A stretch of DNA of 64,000 nt from Aotearoamyces nothofagi (lineage: Eukaryota > Ascomycota > Leotiomycetes > Leotiales > Tympanidaceae). Every line of letters begins with the position of its first letter. Positions within the stretch are counted from its first letter, which is position 1. This document shows, one piece after another, positions 1 to 12,758 of the stretch. The notes under the pieces are model-generated. The model was not told the DNA's origin. It saw only the letters and a list, made by a program, of their open reading frames with translations, and did not search any database. A program made the translations under genes and the position numbers. The stretch covers positions 248,001 to 312,000 of the forward strand of contig JADDTR010000017.1 of the NCBI GenBank assembly GCA_015345905.1, given 5' to 3'.

Positions 1-1170
1 GACCCAATCCAGCAGAAGTCAGATCAAACTCTGGCTGCTGTGCTTCTCTTAGGAATGTTTGAGGTAAATAATTATCATAGGGATTTTGACTTCTATTTAT
101 TACTGATACACTATATAGACTATATACTCGCGACGTACTGCTATGGGAGCCTGGCTATCACATATAGAAGGAGCCGTGATGATTGTTAAGATGCGAGGGA
201 AAAAACAGCTTCGCACCAAAATTGGGCAGTCTCTTTTTTCTGCTGTTAGAGCACAAATGGCAAGCACATCCGTCCAGTGGGAATACATCTATACGGCTAA
301 CGGCTTAGTATAGATCATTAACTGCATGGCACTATCCAAAGTACCAGATCTTGGAATTGATTGGTGGCTTGGTAGTGGTGCGAAAGACCAAACTGCCCTG
401 ATCGTTACAAAACTGAATCTCCAAACGGCTGAACTCCGCTCGGAGGTCAATCGTTTTATGTTGGTGCTTCCACGGAACCCCGAAAATGTTGATAAGGTCT
501 TAGGTCTCATACATCGAGCCCAAGAGCTAGACCAGGGATTAATGCAGTGGATGGAAACGGTCCCTGAAATATTCAGCTACAAAACAGCGATTTGGGTTGA
601 CAATGTGGCCGATGAAGCTCTTGCGGATTCCGAAGTCTACTCTGGAAAGGTGGACGTATATGGAGACGTGTGGATAGCAAGCGTATGGAGCAGTGCAAGA
701 GTGTCAAGGCTATTTCTTGCAGGGATTGTGGTCAGGTGTGCAGCTTGGATTTCCTCCCCAGTTAATTACCGGACGACTCCCCAATATGCCTCGGCAGCAC
801 GCATCGCAGTGGATATGATTAGTGATATCATTGCCTCCGTCCCATATCATCTTGGATGGAAACCAGAAGATGACATGAGGGGTTTGGACGGTGCTGGGTT
901 TGCCTGTGGTAATGACCAGGGCACCACAGGACTTGGAGCGTACTTTTGTATCTGGCCTATGTTCAGTGCTATGTGTAGTGACTACACTACGGATGCACAA
1001 AGGGCTTGGCTAACGGGACGTATGAAATATATAAAGGAAAACTTGGGAATCAATCAGGCCGCAACACTGTCTAGTGTATGTCGTTCTTTGTTCTTTGCAT
1101 TTCTTTTGGTTATTGTTTCTGTTAGACGAATGCTAATGGCAGTAGTTCCAACTCCGGGTACCCTCCATGA
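1..1170 (+). CDS. Fungal transcription-factor-like protein, 3' part (5' end outside window)
   Basis: Four exons can be followed: 1-63, 119-259, 314-1075 and 1126-1170. They join in one frame into about 336 residues with no start in the window. Segments such as SDQTLAAVLLLGMFE, GAVMIVKMRG and RMKYIKENLGINQA match the C-terminal regulatory region of fungal C6-zinc-cluster proteins (DUF3468/fungal_trans_2 type). The DNA-binding part would lie upstream of base 1. The 260-313 intron begins GCAAGC and ends TAG, a GC-AG intron, with GCTAAC as a likely branch site. The last intron (1076-1125, GTATGT...TTAG) leads to a short tail ending GYPP and a TGA. Family assignment is from remembered sequence pattern; target genes cannot be inferred. 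Confidence 0.7.
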
Positions 1171-1571
1171 TCATAAAACGCGATAGCATGGGTCTGCTAC
1201 CTGGCATGCCTGGCCGCATCACGTCGAGGCATGAAGCTGTTAGATATCAAACCAGCAGTCCGAGCCCCAGCCTTAACCCTTCTACGCCCTTATCATCGCC
1301 TCCAAAAGACTACAATCTCCGGAATACTACTTCCCCCTATCCTATGCTTGGGCCTGAAAGTATGGTCGTGCCAACTGACCCTGTACTCACTAGGGTGCAG
1401 AGTGAGTGGGAGCAGAGACATAGGGAAGATTGGGAACGCCAAAGAAAGGCTTTAAATCGAACCAAGGAGGAATTGGTTCTCCAAGCCGTAGGTGAAGCAC
1501 CGGAATTAAAAAGGGGGATTGAGAGGTATTTGGCGCTCGGGCAAGTAAGGGATATGGAACTGCTGGATTGA
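1167..1571 (+). CDS. Small hypothetical ORF overlapping the upstream stop codon
   Basis: An ATG-started ORF of 134 residues overlaps the stop of the preceding gene (ATGA arrangement, shifted frame). It is Pro/Ser-rich at first, then strongly charged (EWEQRHREDWERQRKALNR...), which looks like a helical segment. I do not recognise it. It could be an alternative 3' end of the upstream gene, a separate small gene, or chance. The charged helical end is the only argument that it is coding. Confidence 0.25.
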   Translation: MIIKRDSMGLLPGMPGRITSRHEAVRYQTSSPSPSLNPSTPLSSPPKDYNLRNTTSPYPMLGPESMVVPTDPVLTRVQSEWEQRHREDWERQRKALNRTKEELVLQAVGEAPELKRGIERYLALGQVRDMELLD

Positions 1572-2126
1572 GGTCATGCATTGGGAGGTTATCATCATTT
1601 GATTGGCGTATTAGAGGTGTGCTTTTGGTTCTGCATGGATATGATTGGAAGAGTCATTCCACGGCTTGTAAATTTTATGTATGAATGCGACACATACAAA
1701 GTCACGGTGCAGAAGATGCAAATTAGGAGGCCAATATCATTGCCGTCGAATGATCGGCCATGTATATGCAACTAGAACTCATCAAAGCAGCGATAGTAGA
1801 CTAACTATTAGCTGCTTGTAATCCAAATGAACCTCAAATGAAACATAAAATTCTCCATCTTTGCCGAAAAGGAAGAGACCGTACAGAAGGAAAGATAGTT
1901 GCTTGCTCGCGGCATAGCTGGGTATCCGTGCGTGAATATAGTTGTCGTTATGTTGTTGATGCTGCCCCTATATCGTCGCATCTTCAAACACTCGTCTCAT
2001 CCACTTTGTCTCCCCCTACGTCCTTTCCAATTCATAATTCCGAAGAACAAAAAATATATCTCTCCTTCACATGCCCGTACTCTCAAGAGAAACCATCGTA
2101 TCCAGGCCATTATCAGATGAAGTTTC
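1572..2126. other. Intergenic, nothing recognised
   Basis: Only short ORFs without domain-like features. It holds the 3' side of the genes on both flanks. Confidence 0.5.
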
Positions 2127-3040
2127 CTACTTGTTCTTATCTGCCTCCTGCTTATTCCACAACTTACTCTTGTACGCAGGCCAAGTGCTCAGATTCCACG
2201 CCTTGACGAGGAAACTCTGGGTCGAATCGACGTAACTCTCATTCTTGACATCCCTCACGCCAACGCGCATCCCATCTTTAGTGAAAACTACGTTCCTCCT
2301 CTCGAGTTTCTCGGAAGCTTTTGCAGAGATCTGCTGCACGGAGAGGTAGATATGGTAGCCGATATAAGACGCGAGGCCTAAGATCTAATTGAGGAGATAT
2401 GTTAGGAAGTGCTCCCATACGCAAGAGGGAAATTGGCATGTGAAACGAAACATGTCTCGCGCCTGATCTGCGGGGTAATTTGAAAATCTATGAATTATAT
2501 TGATCAACATACAATGAAGAGGATTACCAGAGGTGCGAGTTTGCCGATCACGCTGCTTGGTGGAGGAGGCGATTTTGGTACAGAGCGACCCCAGGCCATG
2601 GCTGCTCGTAGGGGGTGTAGGGAATGGTATGCGATAAGAGGTGCGAGGGACCGCAGGATATCAAGTTGGCAGAGAGCGATTATTTGGATTATTTGCGCGA
2701 TGGAGTCTGTTTGACTGATGTCGGAATCATGGAAATCAAGGAAATATCGCACAAATGTATCGCGTGTCACTGAAACTGGGCTCTGCGTGGGTGAGGCTGA
2801 GCCTAAAGAGGGTCCAGGGGTCAAGGCTGAGGTGGCCTGGGGTGTATCAGCACGTGATACGCCAATAGATCTCGCGTAATTAACATGGGCCACCGCTCTA
2901 CGAAGCGGCGTGAACACTGTATCCTCAGTTCGGACCGCATTCGATGACAAGGCCATATATTCCAATTGTGTATTGATATCAGCCTGAAGTATCCATCCCC
3001 CACCATCCTGAGCTCCAGCCGCAGCTTTGGAAACTGTCAT
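2127..3040 (-). CDS. Conserved fungal single-pass membrane protein, uncharacterised
   Basis: Two exons on the minus strand, 3040-2528 and 2384-2127, with a 143-nt intron (GTAATC...TTAG) that joins in phase and gives 256 residues. Joining across the intron builds one hydrophobic segment (LAPLILGLASYIGYHIYLSV), which supports the splice. The tail after it (ISAKASEKLERRNVVF, then KAWNLSTWPAYKSKLWNK) is the part I remember as conserved in filamentous fungi, without a function. The first in-frame ATG is at 3040; the codon 36 nt upstream is GTG. It is divergent from SEC24 with only about 120 bp between the start codons, so the two probably share a promoter. Confidence 0.65.
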
Positions 3041-3160
3041 CCCAGGCGGTTCTTTCGAAGGCTCCCACAATCGCACTCGTAGCGTTATATTATCAACCGA
3101 ACATCAAGCTACTTCCAACCTCGAGCTTCTCGTCCGACTTGTTTTTGGCATATCCCCGCC

Positions 3161-6068
3161 ATGGCTACTCCCCAAGATGGGTACCCGCCGCAGGGTTATC
3201 CGCAAGCTGATCCTTATGGGCAGCCACAATACAATGAGCAACCTCAATCGCCTGGTGTTGCCAACGCGACTTCGCCTCCTCCACAGGCTAGCGAACACCA
3301 CGATGGCAAGAAGAAGAAGAGAGGATATGCGGCTCAAGCTTATGACTTTGGTGCAGGTGCCAACTCTGCGTTAGGAGGTCAGCCACCTGCTGGAGGCGCC
3401 TTTGCGCCTGCTCAAGCTCAAGCTCCTGCATATGGAGGATACCAAGCTCAGCCAGAAGTGCAACCTGGGTATGGAACACCTCAGCCATATGGAGTTCAGA
3501 CTGCTGCGCCAGTATCTATAGCATCATCTTATGGCCAGTCTGCTGCAGTGGGCCTAGGCGGTTATCAACCACCCGATGCAGGATATCCTGGAGCTGGCGT
3601 ATCTGGTATTACTGGAGGAATGGGGCAGTTAGGACTCGGTGCCGGGCCGGCTTCAGCGCAACCGCAACAAGCTGCTGCTGCCAAAGCTACGCCGTTGAAT
3701 CAACTTTATCCAACAGATCTTCTGAATCAACCGTTCAACGTTGCGGAACTCGATTTACCTCCACCACCTATTATTCTGCCTCCAAATGTAAGTAATCTCT
3801 CGTTCTGGTTACATAGAGTCAGATGCTAATGCTTTATCACAGTCTAGCGTTACCCCATCGCCAGACTCCAATTGCCCTTCAAAATATGTCCGATCGACAT
3901 TGAATGCAGTTCCAACCACTCATTCGCTTCTCAAAAAATCGAAACTACCATTTGCGCTTGTTATACAACCATATACCTCGTTGCACGATGTGGATGACCC
4001 AGTACCTGTCGTTCAAGACCAGATCATCTCTCGGTGTCGGAGGTGCCGATCATACATCAATCCTTATGTTTCCTTCCTGGACCATGGCCACAGATGGCGA
4101 TGTAATATGTGTAACCTTACTAATGACGTACCGCAAGGATTTGACTGGGATGCTGCATCGCAAAAGAGTGTCGACCGATGGCAACGAGCTGAACTCAATA
4201 ACGCAGTTGTTGAATTCGTCGCACCCCAGGAGTATATGGTGCGGCCTCCACAGCCTCTCGTCTACTTGTTCCTCTTTGACGTTAGCTACGCTGCTGTTTC
4301 GAGCGGCCTCCTCGCGACCAGTGCCCGCACCATATTAGACAGTCTCAACCGGATACCTAACGCAGATAGGAGAACACGTGTTGGTTTCTTGGCTGTTGAC
4401 GCCAGTCTACATTATTTTGCAATTCCAAAGGATGGCGAGGAGAATGGGGAGACAAATATGCTTGTTGTGAGCGACCTTGACGAACCGTTTTTGCCCATTC
4501 CACAAGAGCTGTTGGTGCCATTATCGGAGTGCAGATTGAACGTCGAGTCCTTCCTTGTAAAGCTGCCAGAGATGTTCCAAAACAACCACACGACGAGCTC
4601 TTGCATGGGTTCGGCACTGCGCGCGGGTCACAAGCTCATTTCTCCTCTGGGTGGTAAGATTGTTGTCTTGACGGCATCCCTGCCAAATATTGGTTATGGT
4701 AAGTTGGAGATGCGGGAGGACAAGAAGTTACTGGGGACAGCAAAGGAAGGCTCCTTGCTACAGACAGCAAATAGCTTTTACAAGAGTTTTGCTGTCGAAT
4801 GCTCCAAGAACCAGGTTTCGATCGATATGTTCCTATTCTCTTCTCAATATCAGGATGTTGCTTCCCTCAGCAATCTTCCGAGGTACACTGGAGGCCAAAC
4901 GTATTTCTATCCTGGATGGAACGCTGGAAGGAGTGAAGATGCCATCAAATTTGCGACTGAGTTCAGCGACTATCTATCAGCGGAGATCGGACTCGAAGCG
5001 GTTCTTCGCGTCCGAGCTACAACCGGTCTTCGGATGAGCACCTTCTACGGCAACTTCTTCAATCGAAGTTCTGATCTTTGTGCTTTCCCCGCCTTTCCCC
5101 GTGACCAGAGCTACGTTGTTGAGGTTGCTCTCGATGAGAATTTGACGAAGAACTTCGTCTGCATGCAAACCGCCGTTCTTCATACGACTAGCAATGGCGA
5201 GCGAAGAATCAGAGTTATGACTCTATCTCTACCTACGACAACTAGCCTGGCAGACGTCTATGCTTCTGCCGATCAATGCGCGATTACAACATTCTACAGT
5301 CACAAGGCTGTTGAGCGAGCATTAAGCAGTGGTCTAGAGCCAGCACGCGATGCCCTCCAATCCAAGTTGATCGAATTACTACAGACTTTCAAGAAGGAAC
5401 TTGCTGGTGGCAATATGGGTGGTGGCGGCCTTCAGTTCCCTGCAAATCTACGTGGTCTGCCTGCTCTGTTCCTTGGTCTTATTAAGAACGTTGGACTTCG
5501 AAAGTCTGCTCAAATCCCATCGGATCTTCGGTCGGCTGCACTTTGCCAGCTTTCAACTCTGCCTCTGCCGCTTCTCATGCAGTATATCTACCCAAGACTT
5601 TACTCCTTACACGACATGCCTGACAACGTTGGCATTCCTGACATGGAGACTCGCCAGATCACTCTCCCACAACCATTGAACCTCTCTTCGGAACGTCTTG
5701 TCTCATATGGCCTCTACCTTATCGATGATGGGCAGACACAATTCTTATGGGTTGGCAGAGATACTGTGCCACAGTTGATCGAAGACGTCTTTGGCGTTGC
5801 TGACAGGACTCAATTGAAGGTTGGAAAGGCCACACTACCCGAACTCGAGAATGATTTCAACGAGAGGGTACGGGCTGTGTTCCAGAAGAGCCATGACTAC
5901 CGGGCGAGAGGCGTTGGTAGTATCATCGTTCCGCACTTGTACATTATCAAAGAGGACGGCGATCCAAGCCTGAAGCTGTGGGCGCAGACATTACTCATTG
6001 AGGATCGGGCAGATCAGGGGATGAGCTTCCAACAGTGGATGGGCACTTTACGAGAAAAGGTGAGCTGA
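3161..6068 (+). CDS. SEC24: COPII coat cargo-binding subunit Sec24
   Basis: Two exons, 3161-3787 and 3843-6068, with a 55-nt intron (GTAAGT...CACAG) give 950 residues, a normal Sec24 length. The first 200 residues are Pro/Gln/Gly/Tyr-rich, as usual for the disordered Sec24 N-terminus. A zinc-finger domain follows with C274-x2-C277 and C296-x2-C299. Then come the trunk (vWA-like, starting near [18 protein letters not shown]), beta-sandwich and helical regions, and a C-terminal gelsolin-like domain ([17 protein letters not shown]). With Sec23 it forms the inner COPII coat on ER exit sites and binds cargo sorting signals. ATG context is GCCATGG. Confidence 0.97.
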
Positions 6069-7012
6069 ACAGCGTGATGTTGTGAGGTGTAGCCGGAGCC
6101 AGAGCCTTATGCTGACGTGGTCTTTCCAGGTTGTTCAGTAGAATAAATACCATGGAAAATATTTTGTTGGTGGTGGCTCAGTTCCGTAGTATAAGTATCA
6201 GCAAGCATAGACGTCAGGTCGTTAGGAGTGATGTGATGATAGGAATAAATGAAGTTTCGCGTGTTTCTCTCCTCGCCATGCCATCTCCCTCTCATGCAAC
6301 ATTATCCAGCCAGCGCGCGTTCCCGCAGCGTTCAGAGTAACGAAAGCCGCCGAGCAAGAGTAAAAAAAAAAGGTGATGTATTAATTATGTAGGGCGGTGG
6401 GCAAAAAGGCACGCCAATGCCGATACCGAGCGACGAGTCTGGCGCGGGCGGGGCCAGTCCTGTACCAGGGGGAGAGGGGGAACGCCGGCATCGTCAGGGA
6501 CGAGAGGCTCGCGTCGTTGGTCAAACGTGGGCCGAAACAGCAGAGTGGAGCGTGGGGCCGGCGGGTGCTCTTTCTGTTGTATCAGAAAGAGAGAACGCAT
6601 GTCGGGCGCGGTGCGGCGCGGTGCGGTGCTAAGCTAAGGTTTTATGTCTTTGCTTCGCCGCGTGGGCGCCTTGTGGACTGGGCGACCGGGTGCTTCTTGT
6701 TGGGGGTTGCGTACTGGTGATTGTGGTGTAGAGTTGTTGTTGTAGTTGTTGTTGGCGGGGATAATACCGGGAGGGGAAGATTTGGGATTTGGGATTGGGG
6801 TTGGCAGGTCTGTACGTACCGTAAGAAGAACCCGAGATCACGATGAACGAACAAGTCACCAAGTAAATCGATGAATCGATCGATCAATCAATCAACTGAA
6901 CAATCTCGGGGGTGGGCGCTGGCCTCCTAGCGAAGAGCGAGCGGTTTCCTGGGATATGGTTCAGGGGAGAGTGGGCGGTTGGGCATGTTACGGTGCGGAA
7001 AATAGACTTGAG

Positions 7013-7041
7013 ATGGGGATATGGATATGGATATGGATATG
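7013..7041. repeat. GGATAT microsatellite
   Basis: About four head-to-tail GGATAT units. Confidence 0.8.
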
Positions 7042-7139
7042 CGTGGTGGACGAGGGGTGGATTGGTGACGGGTGATTGAGGGGTTGATGAAACAACACCG
7101 ATTTTAGGATGTGTAGGGTAGGGTAGGGGAGGTCTATCT

Positions 7140-7167
7140 ATCTATACTGTACTGTACTGTACTGTAC
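7140..7167. repeat. TATC then ACTGT tandem repeats
   Basis: Short TATC units are followed directly by four ACTGT units. The same ACTGT motif recurs near 7865 and at 26971-26995. Confidence 0.8.
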
Positions 7168-7271
7168 CGAGTTCTGCGGGCCTTCGGCCGACCCCACAGG
7201 GCGATGGCGAGCGAGGTGGTCGAGGGCAGTGAGCGGGGCCGTAGGTGGTGGGCGCGGTATTGTATCGCAGG

Positions 7272-7343
7272 CTTGTATTGTATTGTCTTGTATTGTCTTG
7301 TATTGCATTGTATTGTCTCATCTCGTCTTGTATTGTCTTGTAC
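7272..7343. repeat. TTGTATTGTC minisatellite
   Basis: About seven imperfect 10-bp units of TTGTATTGTC. Confidence 0.8.
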
Positions 7344-7709
7344 ATACAGTAAGTACAGTACAGTTCTGCAGTGACTGCATACAGCATTGCGCAGTGCGAT
7401 GGGCTGGTCTCCTTGCTGGCCCTCCCCTTCTGCTGATACCGATGGCCGAGCATGGCGGCTGAGGCTTTGCCAGGTCTGATATGATATGATGTGATGGGAT
7501 GTGATGTGACGGGTGCTAGGGCTAGCGACATCTCGGGGGCGTGGTGGTCGAGACCTGCGGTTCTGAAAGGAGAGCCTGGGGAGGGGGTTCTGTGTGCATG
7601 TGCTGTACGTGCTCTGGTCACGGGGCGGATGGGATCGGTGCTGGAGGGCGGTGCGCGAGACAGGACGCGGGCAGGGTCAGAGGGAGAGATGGGCGGCGGT
7701 GTTGTTTAC

Positions 7710-7750
7710 TGGGACTGGGACTGGGACTGGGACTGGGACTGGGACTGGGG
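7710..7750. repeat. TGGGAC hexamer repeat
   Basis: Nearly seven perfect head-to-tail TGGGAC units; G-rich on the plus strand. Confidence 0.9.
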
Positions 7751-7968
7751 CTTTACTGGATCTTCCAGCGGCCAGCGACTGATAATCTCGGCGTCCCTGT
7801 CCTTTGTCTACAGGCTTGAAGAGCCAGGCTGGAGAGGTGGATTAGATGGGATGAGTGAGGTATGTACTGTACTGTACAGTACTGTGCTGGCATGGTTGGG
7901 GCGGGTGATGAGGAAGGGCCAGATGCTAAACGCTGGGACGAGACGGGGGCGGAGGGGTGAAACAGGCG

Positions 7969-7992
7969 CTGGCTGGCTGGCTGGCTGGCTGG
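7969..7992. repeat. GGCT tetramer repeat
   Basis: Six GGCT units. Similar GGCT/CAGC arrays occur near 9070, 48690 and 52200. Confidence 0.85.
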
Positions 7993-8349
7993 GTCCCTCG
8001 TGGTGTGGATGTGGAAGTGGAAGTGAATGTGGATTGGGATGTGTGAGATGTGAGATGTGGATGTGTAGGAGATGTGGATAGGAAGGAGGAGAGAGATGTG
8101 CTATACTGTACTGCCGTACAACGCAGTATAGTATGCTGTATATGCTATATAGCACTGTATATATATACCGGACAGAGGCAGATACAGCTGCATACTATCG
8201 TGTGCCTCGTCCCGTCCCGTGATATAAGCATGGCGGGTGGTGTATGCGACGCGATTGATTTGATTGACTTGATTGACTTGATTGCGCACCGGGCGTGATG
8301 TGATAGTGATGGGGGACGCTGGACCGGCACCTGGGCACATTCGCGGCGC

Positions 8350-8467
8350 TTAGGGAGTGGGCAGGGAGGGGGCAGGGAGGGTCAGGGAGTGTTAGGGAGC
8401 GGGTGGGGAGTGGTTAGGGACCGTTAGGGAGGGTCAGGGACTGTTAGGGAGCTGCGTTAGGGAGCTG
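8350..8467. repeat. 10-bp AGGGA-cored minisatellite containing TTAGGG
   Basis: About eleven degenerate 10-bp units sharing AGGGA, six of them reading TTAGGGA. The G-runs lie on one strand at regular spacing. Confidence 0.8.
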
Positions 8468-8499
8468 TGCGCCTCCAATGGCTGCCCCACCACGCGGAT

Positions 8500-8540
8500 C
8501 CAGTGCCAGTGCCAGTGCCAGTGCCAGTGCCAGTGCCAGT
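8500..8540. repeat. CCAGTG hexamer repeat
   Basis: About seven CAGTGC units in tandem. Confidence 0.9.
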
Positions 8541-8548
8541 TCCAGCAC

Positions 8549-8590
8549 ACTCACTCACTCACTCTCTCACTCACTCACTCTCTCACTCCC
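8549..8590. repeat. CACT/CTCT tandem repeat
   Basis: CACTCACTCACTCTCT units, then a C/T-rich run. Confidence 0.85.
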
Positions 8591-8820
8591 CCCCTCTCCC
8601 TCTCCCTCTCCCCCTCTGCCCAGCCCAGCCTGCTCCCGCCCGGCCTGCTAGCCCCTCTCCCCCCCCCTAAAAAACCGGCCAATCAGTCCCGTCCCCCGTC
8701 CCAGCGCCCGCTGCTCCCTCCCCTCCGCCGCCTCCGCGCAAGCCGCCCGCCAGCCCAGCCCAGCCCAGTCCAGCCCAGCCCAGCGGCAGCAGCAGTGCTG
8801 GATGTGCTGGACGGGGCACA

Positions 8821-8870
8821 GCAGTACAGCAGTACAGCAGTACAGCACTGCAGCACTGCAGCACTACAGC
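8821..8870. repeat. CAGTA/CAGCACTG repeat
   Basis: Three AGCAGTAC units run into three AGCACTGC units. Confidence 0.85.
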
Positions 8871-9927
8871 AACCACTTCTTACTCTGCTGCTTGATCAAT
8901 TGATTCTTCAGCGTCGCCCTCTTCTCTTCCTCAATCTTCTTCCGCAAGCTCCTTCTCAACCACTCTACGCTCCCTTTCCTGCCATCTCCCACGTTCGGCG
9001 CTGCTGTCCTTTACCCATCTCCCGTCCCTTCGCATTCATCCAGCCGAGAGCTCCAGTTCGGCATCCAGGTGAGCCAGCCAGCCAGCCAGCCACCCAGGCC
9101 CCCGCCGCCAACGACCCGCATCAACTGAACGGACGAGAAACAGAGCCCGCCAGCACCACCTGCCGGAACGCACGAGATCCCTCTGGAGGAGCACAGTTGA
9201 TGCTCGAGTGACGAAGACCGAGAGACGGGGAGAAAAGGGGAAAAAAAAAGGTACACATTGTCTTTTGCGACAGCTACAGGGCCGGCTTCTCTTGTCCCGC
9301 TCGACAATAGTACGCGCAGCTATTGTGGGGTTATTGGCCCTTTGGGCACCACCCGAGAAAGCATGGAGGTTGGAACATCTCTACCACAAAAACCCAAGAC
9401 TGATCTTTTTGTGAGCCGGAATAGAAAAAGACTTCCAGTCACCTCTTCGGCAACACCTCTGCTTGCGTGCCACTCCTCCGAAGCTACCCACAGCTGCGAC
9501 ATCATACGCCCGAGCGGCCAGATCAGAGCGGCCAGATCTTAGCGACTACGAGCTGCTTTCCTCACGGCTGCTACAGCTTCTGTCTCTCTGACGGCGAGAC
9601 AAGACACGATATATATCGGAGTGATCGAGAACAATTACGGCACGCTGCAGCTTACCACGTTCTGCTCGACCGCTCTGCGCGACCCGTAGCTGCATGCGTA
9701 GCTGCACATCCCCGTACGGAAGAACAAAGACAGCCAGCGCTTTCCATCAAAGGCTCTCGGCCGTCGACCAACCTCGTCGCCAGCGCTATTTTTGATCAGT
9801 CTTCACTTGCCAATTAACTCGGTACATGAATCTTCGAGGCCGGCGAACAAAAAGACAAAGTTCGCACGTCCAGCAACGACCTCTTCCACATCACCATTGA
9901 GATAGCCAAACCGAAACAGCGGCAAAG

Positions 9928-11173
<1,246 letters not shown>

Positions 11174-12758
11174 AGGAACCAATCTTCTTTTCTTCGACGT
11201 CAGTGCGCACGCAGGCAACGATTTCCTTTTTATTCTCCTCTCTCCCCGCATCATGGCGTACTGGCTATTGAGCTTGCTCAAATCTCTTGGAAGACTGGAT
11301 ACGTGGCTTTTATGACGATATGTACGGCTGTTGCTTTTTTTTTCCTTCTCTCTATACACGCGCGCGAAACTGCCGAAGAGCAAATCAATCGAATTGAGAA
11401 ATGAGCAGATGTGTTTTTTTGTCTGTCTATCTGTCTGTGTGTCTGTCTCGAGAAGGAGCATGGCTTTTGACTTGATCGAACCAGGGGGGACTGATGGGGG
11501 AATTGATGGAGGGATTGATGGATGGATGGATGGATGGATTGCTGGGGAACTAGCTGGAGTCTCGATAGATAGTTTCAAGATGTTGAAAAAGAAAGAAAAT
11601 AACTTGCATAATGATTGATAAGCTTGGCTTCTTCTTCGGCTTCTTCTTCTTCTGTCTGGTGGAAAGAATCCTGTCTAGTGGAAAGAACAGAAAAAGGGAA
11701 GGTCGGACGGAAGAGAGGAAGGATAGATGGATGGGATGGAATGGAAATGGAATGGAAAGGAAAGAAAGGAGAAACTTGCTATTCGCTCAGCCGACCAATC
11801 AATCAATCAGTCAGTCAGCCATCAATTGAGTAAGAAAATTGTAGAGGAGTAAGAAAATTGTAGAGAAGTAAGAGATTGAAGAGAAGTAAGAAAAGATTCT
11901 GAAAAGACAAGTGAGAAGTCGTAGATATACCCAAAGCGAGTGAGAGGGGCTGCAAAACCAAAAGGAGGAAGATGAGAGAGAGAGAGAGAGGGGGTGGATT
12001 GCGACGAAACGCTTGCCGAGCAGATCACACTTGCCGGAACAGACAGACTATACCTGCTTGAAGGCGCTACCGTGCTTGAAATGAACGGGCTGCTCCTCTA
12101 CTGAACGCACTCGCTACATAAACCAGACAGACTCTTCTGCAGCACGCACACGCACCGCCCGGATCCCACCACCCCGCTGCACGCAGTCCGCCTTCAGACC
12201 CACCCATCACATAGCCCCTTCGTCGACTCCAGATCCAGCACCCCCAGCTCATCCCAGCCCAGCCCAGCCCAGCCCACAGACTCCTGTATACAGGAGTCGG
12301 GATCAGGCCGACGCGGGGACAAAGGGTTCCGGTCCCGCCGCCCATCTGTCAATCTATCCACGGCTCCGGCTTCTCTTCTTCTCCGCCATCGATCTCGCAC
12401 GGGGGAGTCGTGGTCGCGATGTCGAGGCCGGGGATGCTGCTTGGCGCGGATGCTGGGTCCGAGTTGGGGCGGGGGGCTGTTAGTTTGGACTGACGGTGGG
12501 GATGGGGGGAGAGGTAGAGGAGGAAGAGGCCAGGGACTGCTCGATTGGGGACGGTGGCCTTTGCAACTGTGATTTGGTGCACTGTGTTTCTATAATTATG
12601 ACGGCCATTTAATTTCCATGTAGCGGATCGTACACAAAAAAAAAACTCCCACCCCAAGGCCCCGTACTGTATATTCGAGGCTGCCAAAGCCAGTGGTATC
12701 CCGCAAATGTCCGCATACCCCTATGTGCACCAACAAAAAGTTCCAAAGCCGATATAAA
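11174..12758. other. Intergenic between MAP kinase and OXR1 3' ends
   Basis: No gene recognised. It contains a GGAT array (11513-11540), GGAA/GAAA-rich DNA near 11690-11780, GAGAGA at about 11970 and four CCCAG units near 12255. Both flanking genes end toward it. Confidence 0.55.

Larger units (their letters stand above)
6069..9927. other. 3.9-kb repeat-rich non-coding region upstream of the MAP kinase
   Basis: No credible gene. It starts with the SEC24 3' end and becomes a mosaic of short tandem repeats (listed separately): GGATAT, ACTGT, TTGTATTGTC, TGGGAC, GGCT, a 10-bp AGGGA repeat, CCAGTG, CACT and CAGTA units. From about 8880 to 9300 it is pyrimidine-rich with CTTC/CTCC runs, as expected for the core promoter and long 5' leader of a fungal gene. 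Leader introns may exist but cannot be placed. Confidence 0.6.

Noticed and set aside
7491-8081. Plus-strand ORF of 196 codons in the MAP kinase upstream region
   Set aside because: Made largely of TGGGAC and GGCT repeats (Asp-Trp and Ala-Gly-Trp runs); not protein-like.
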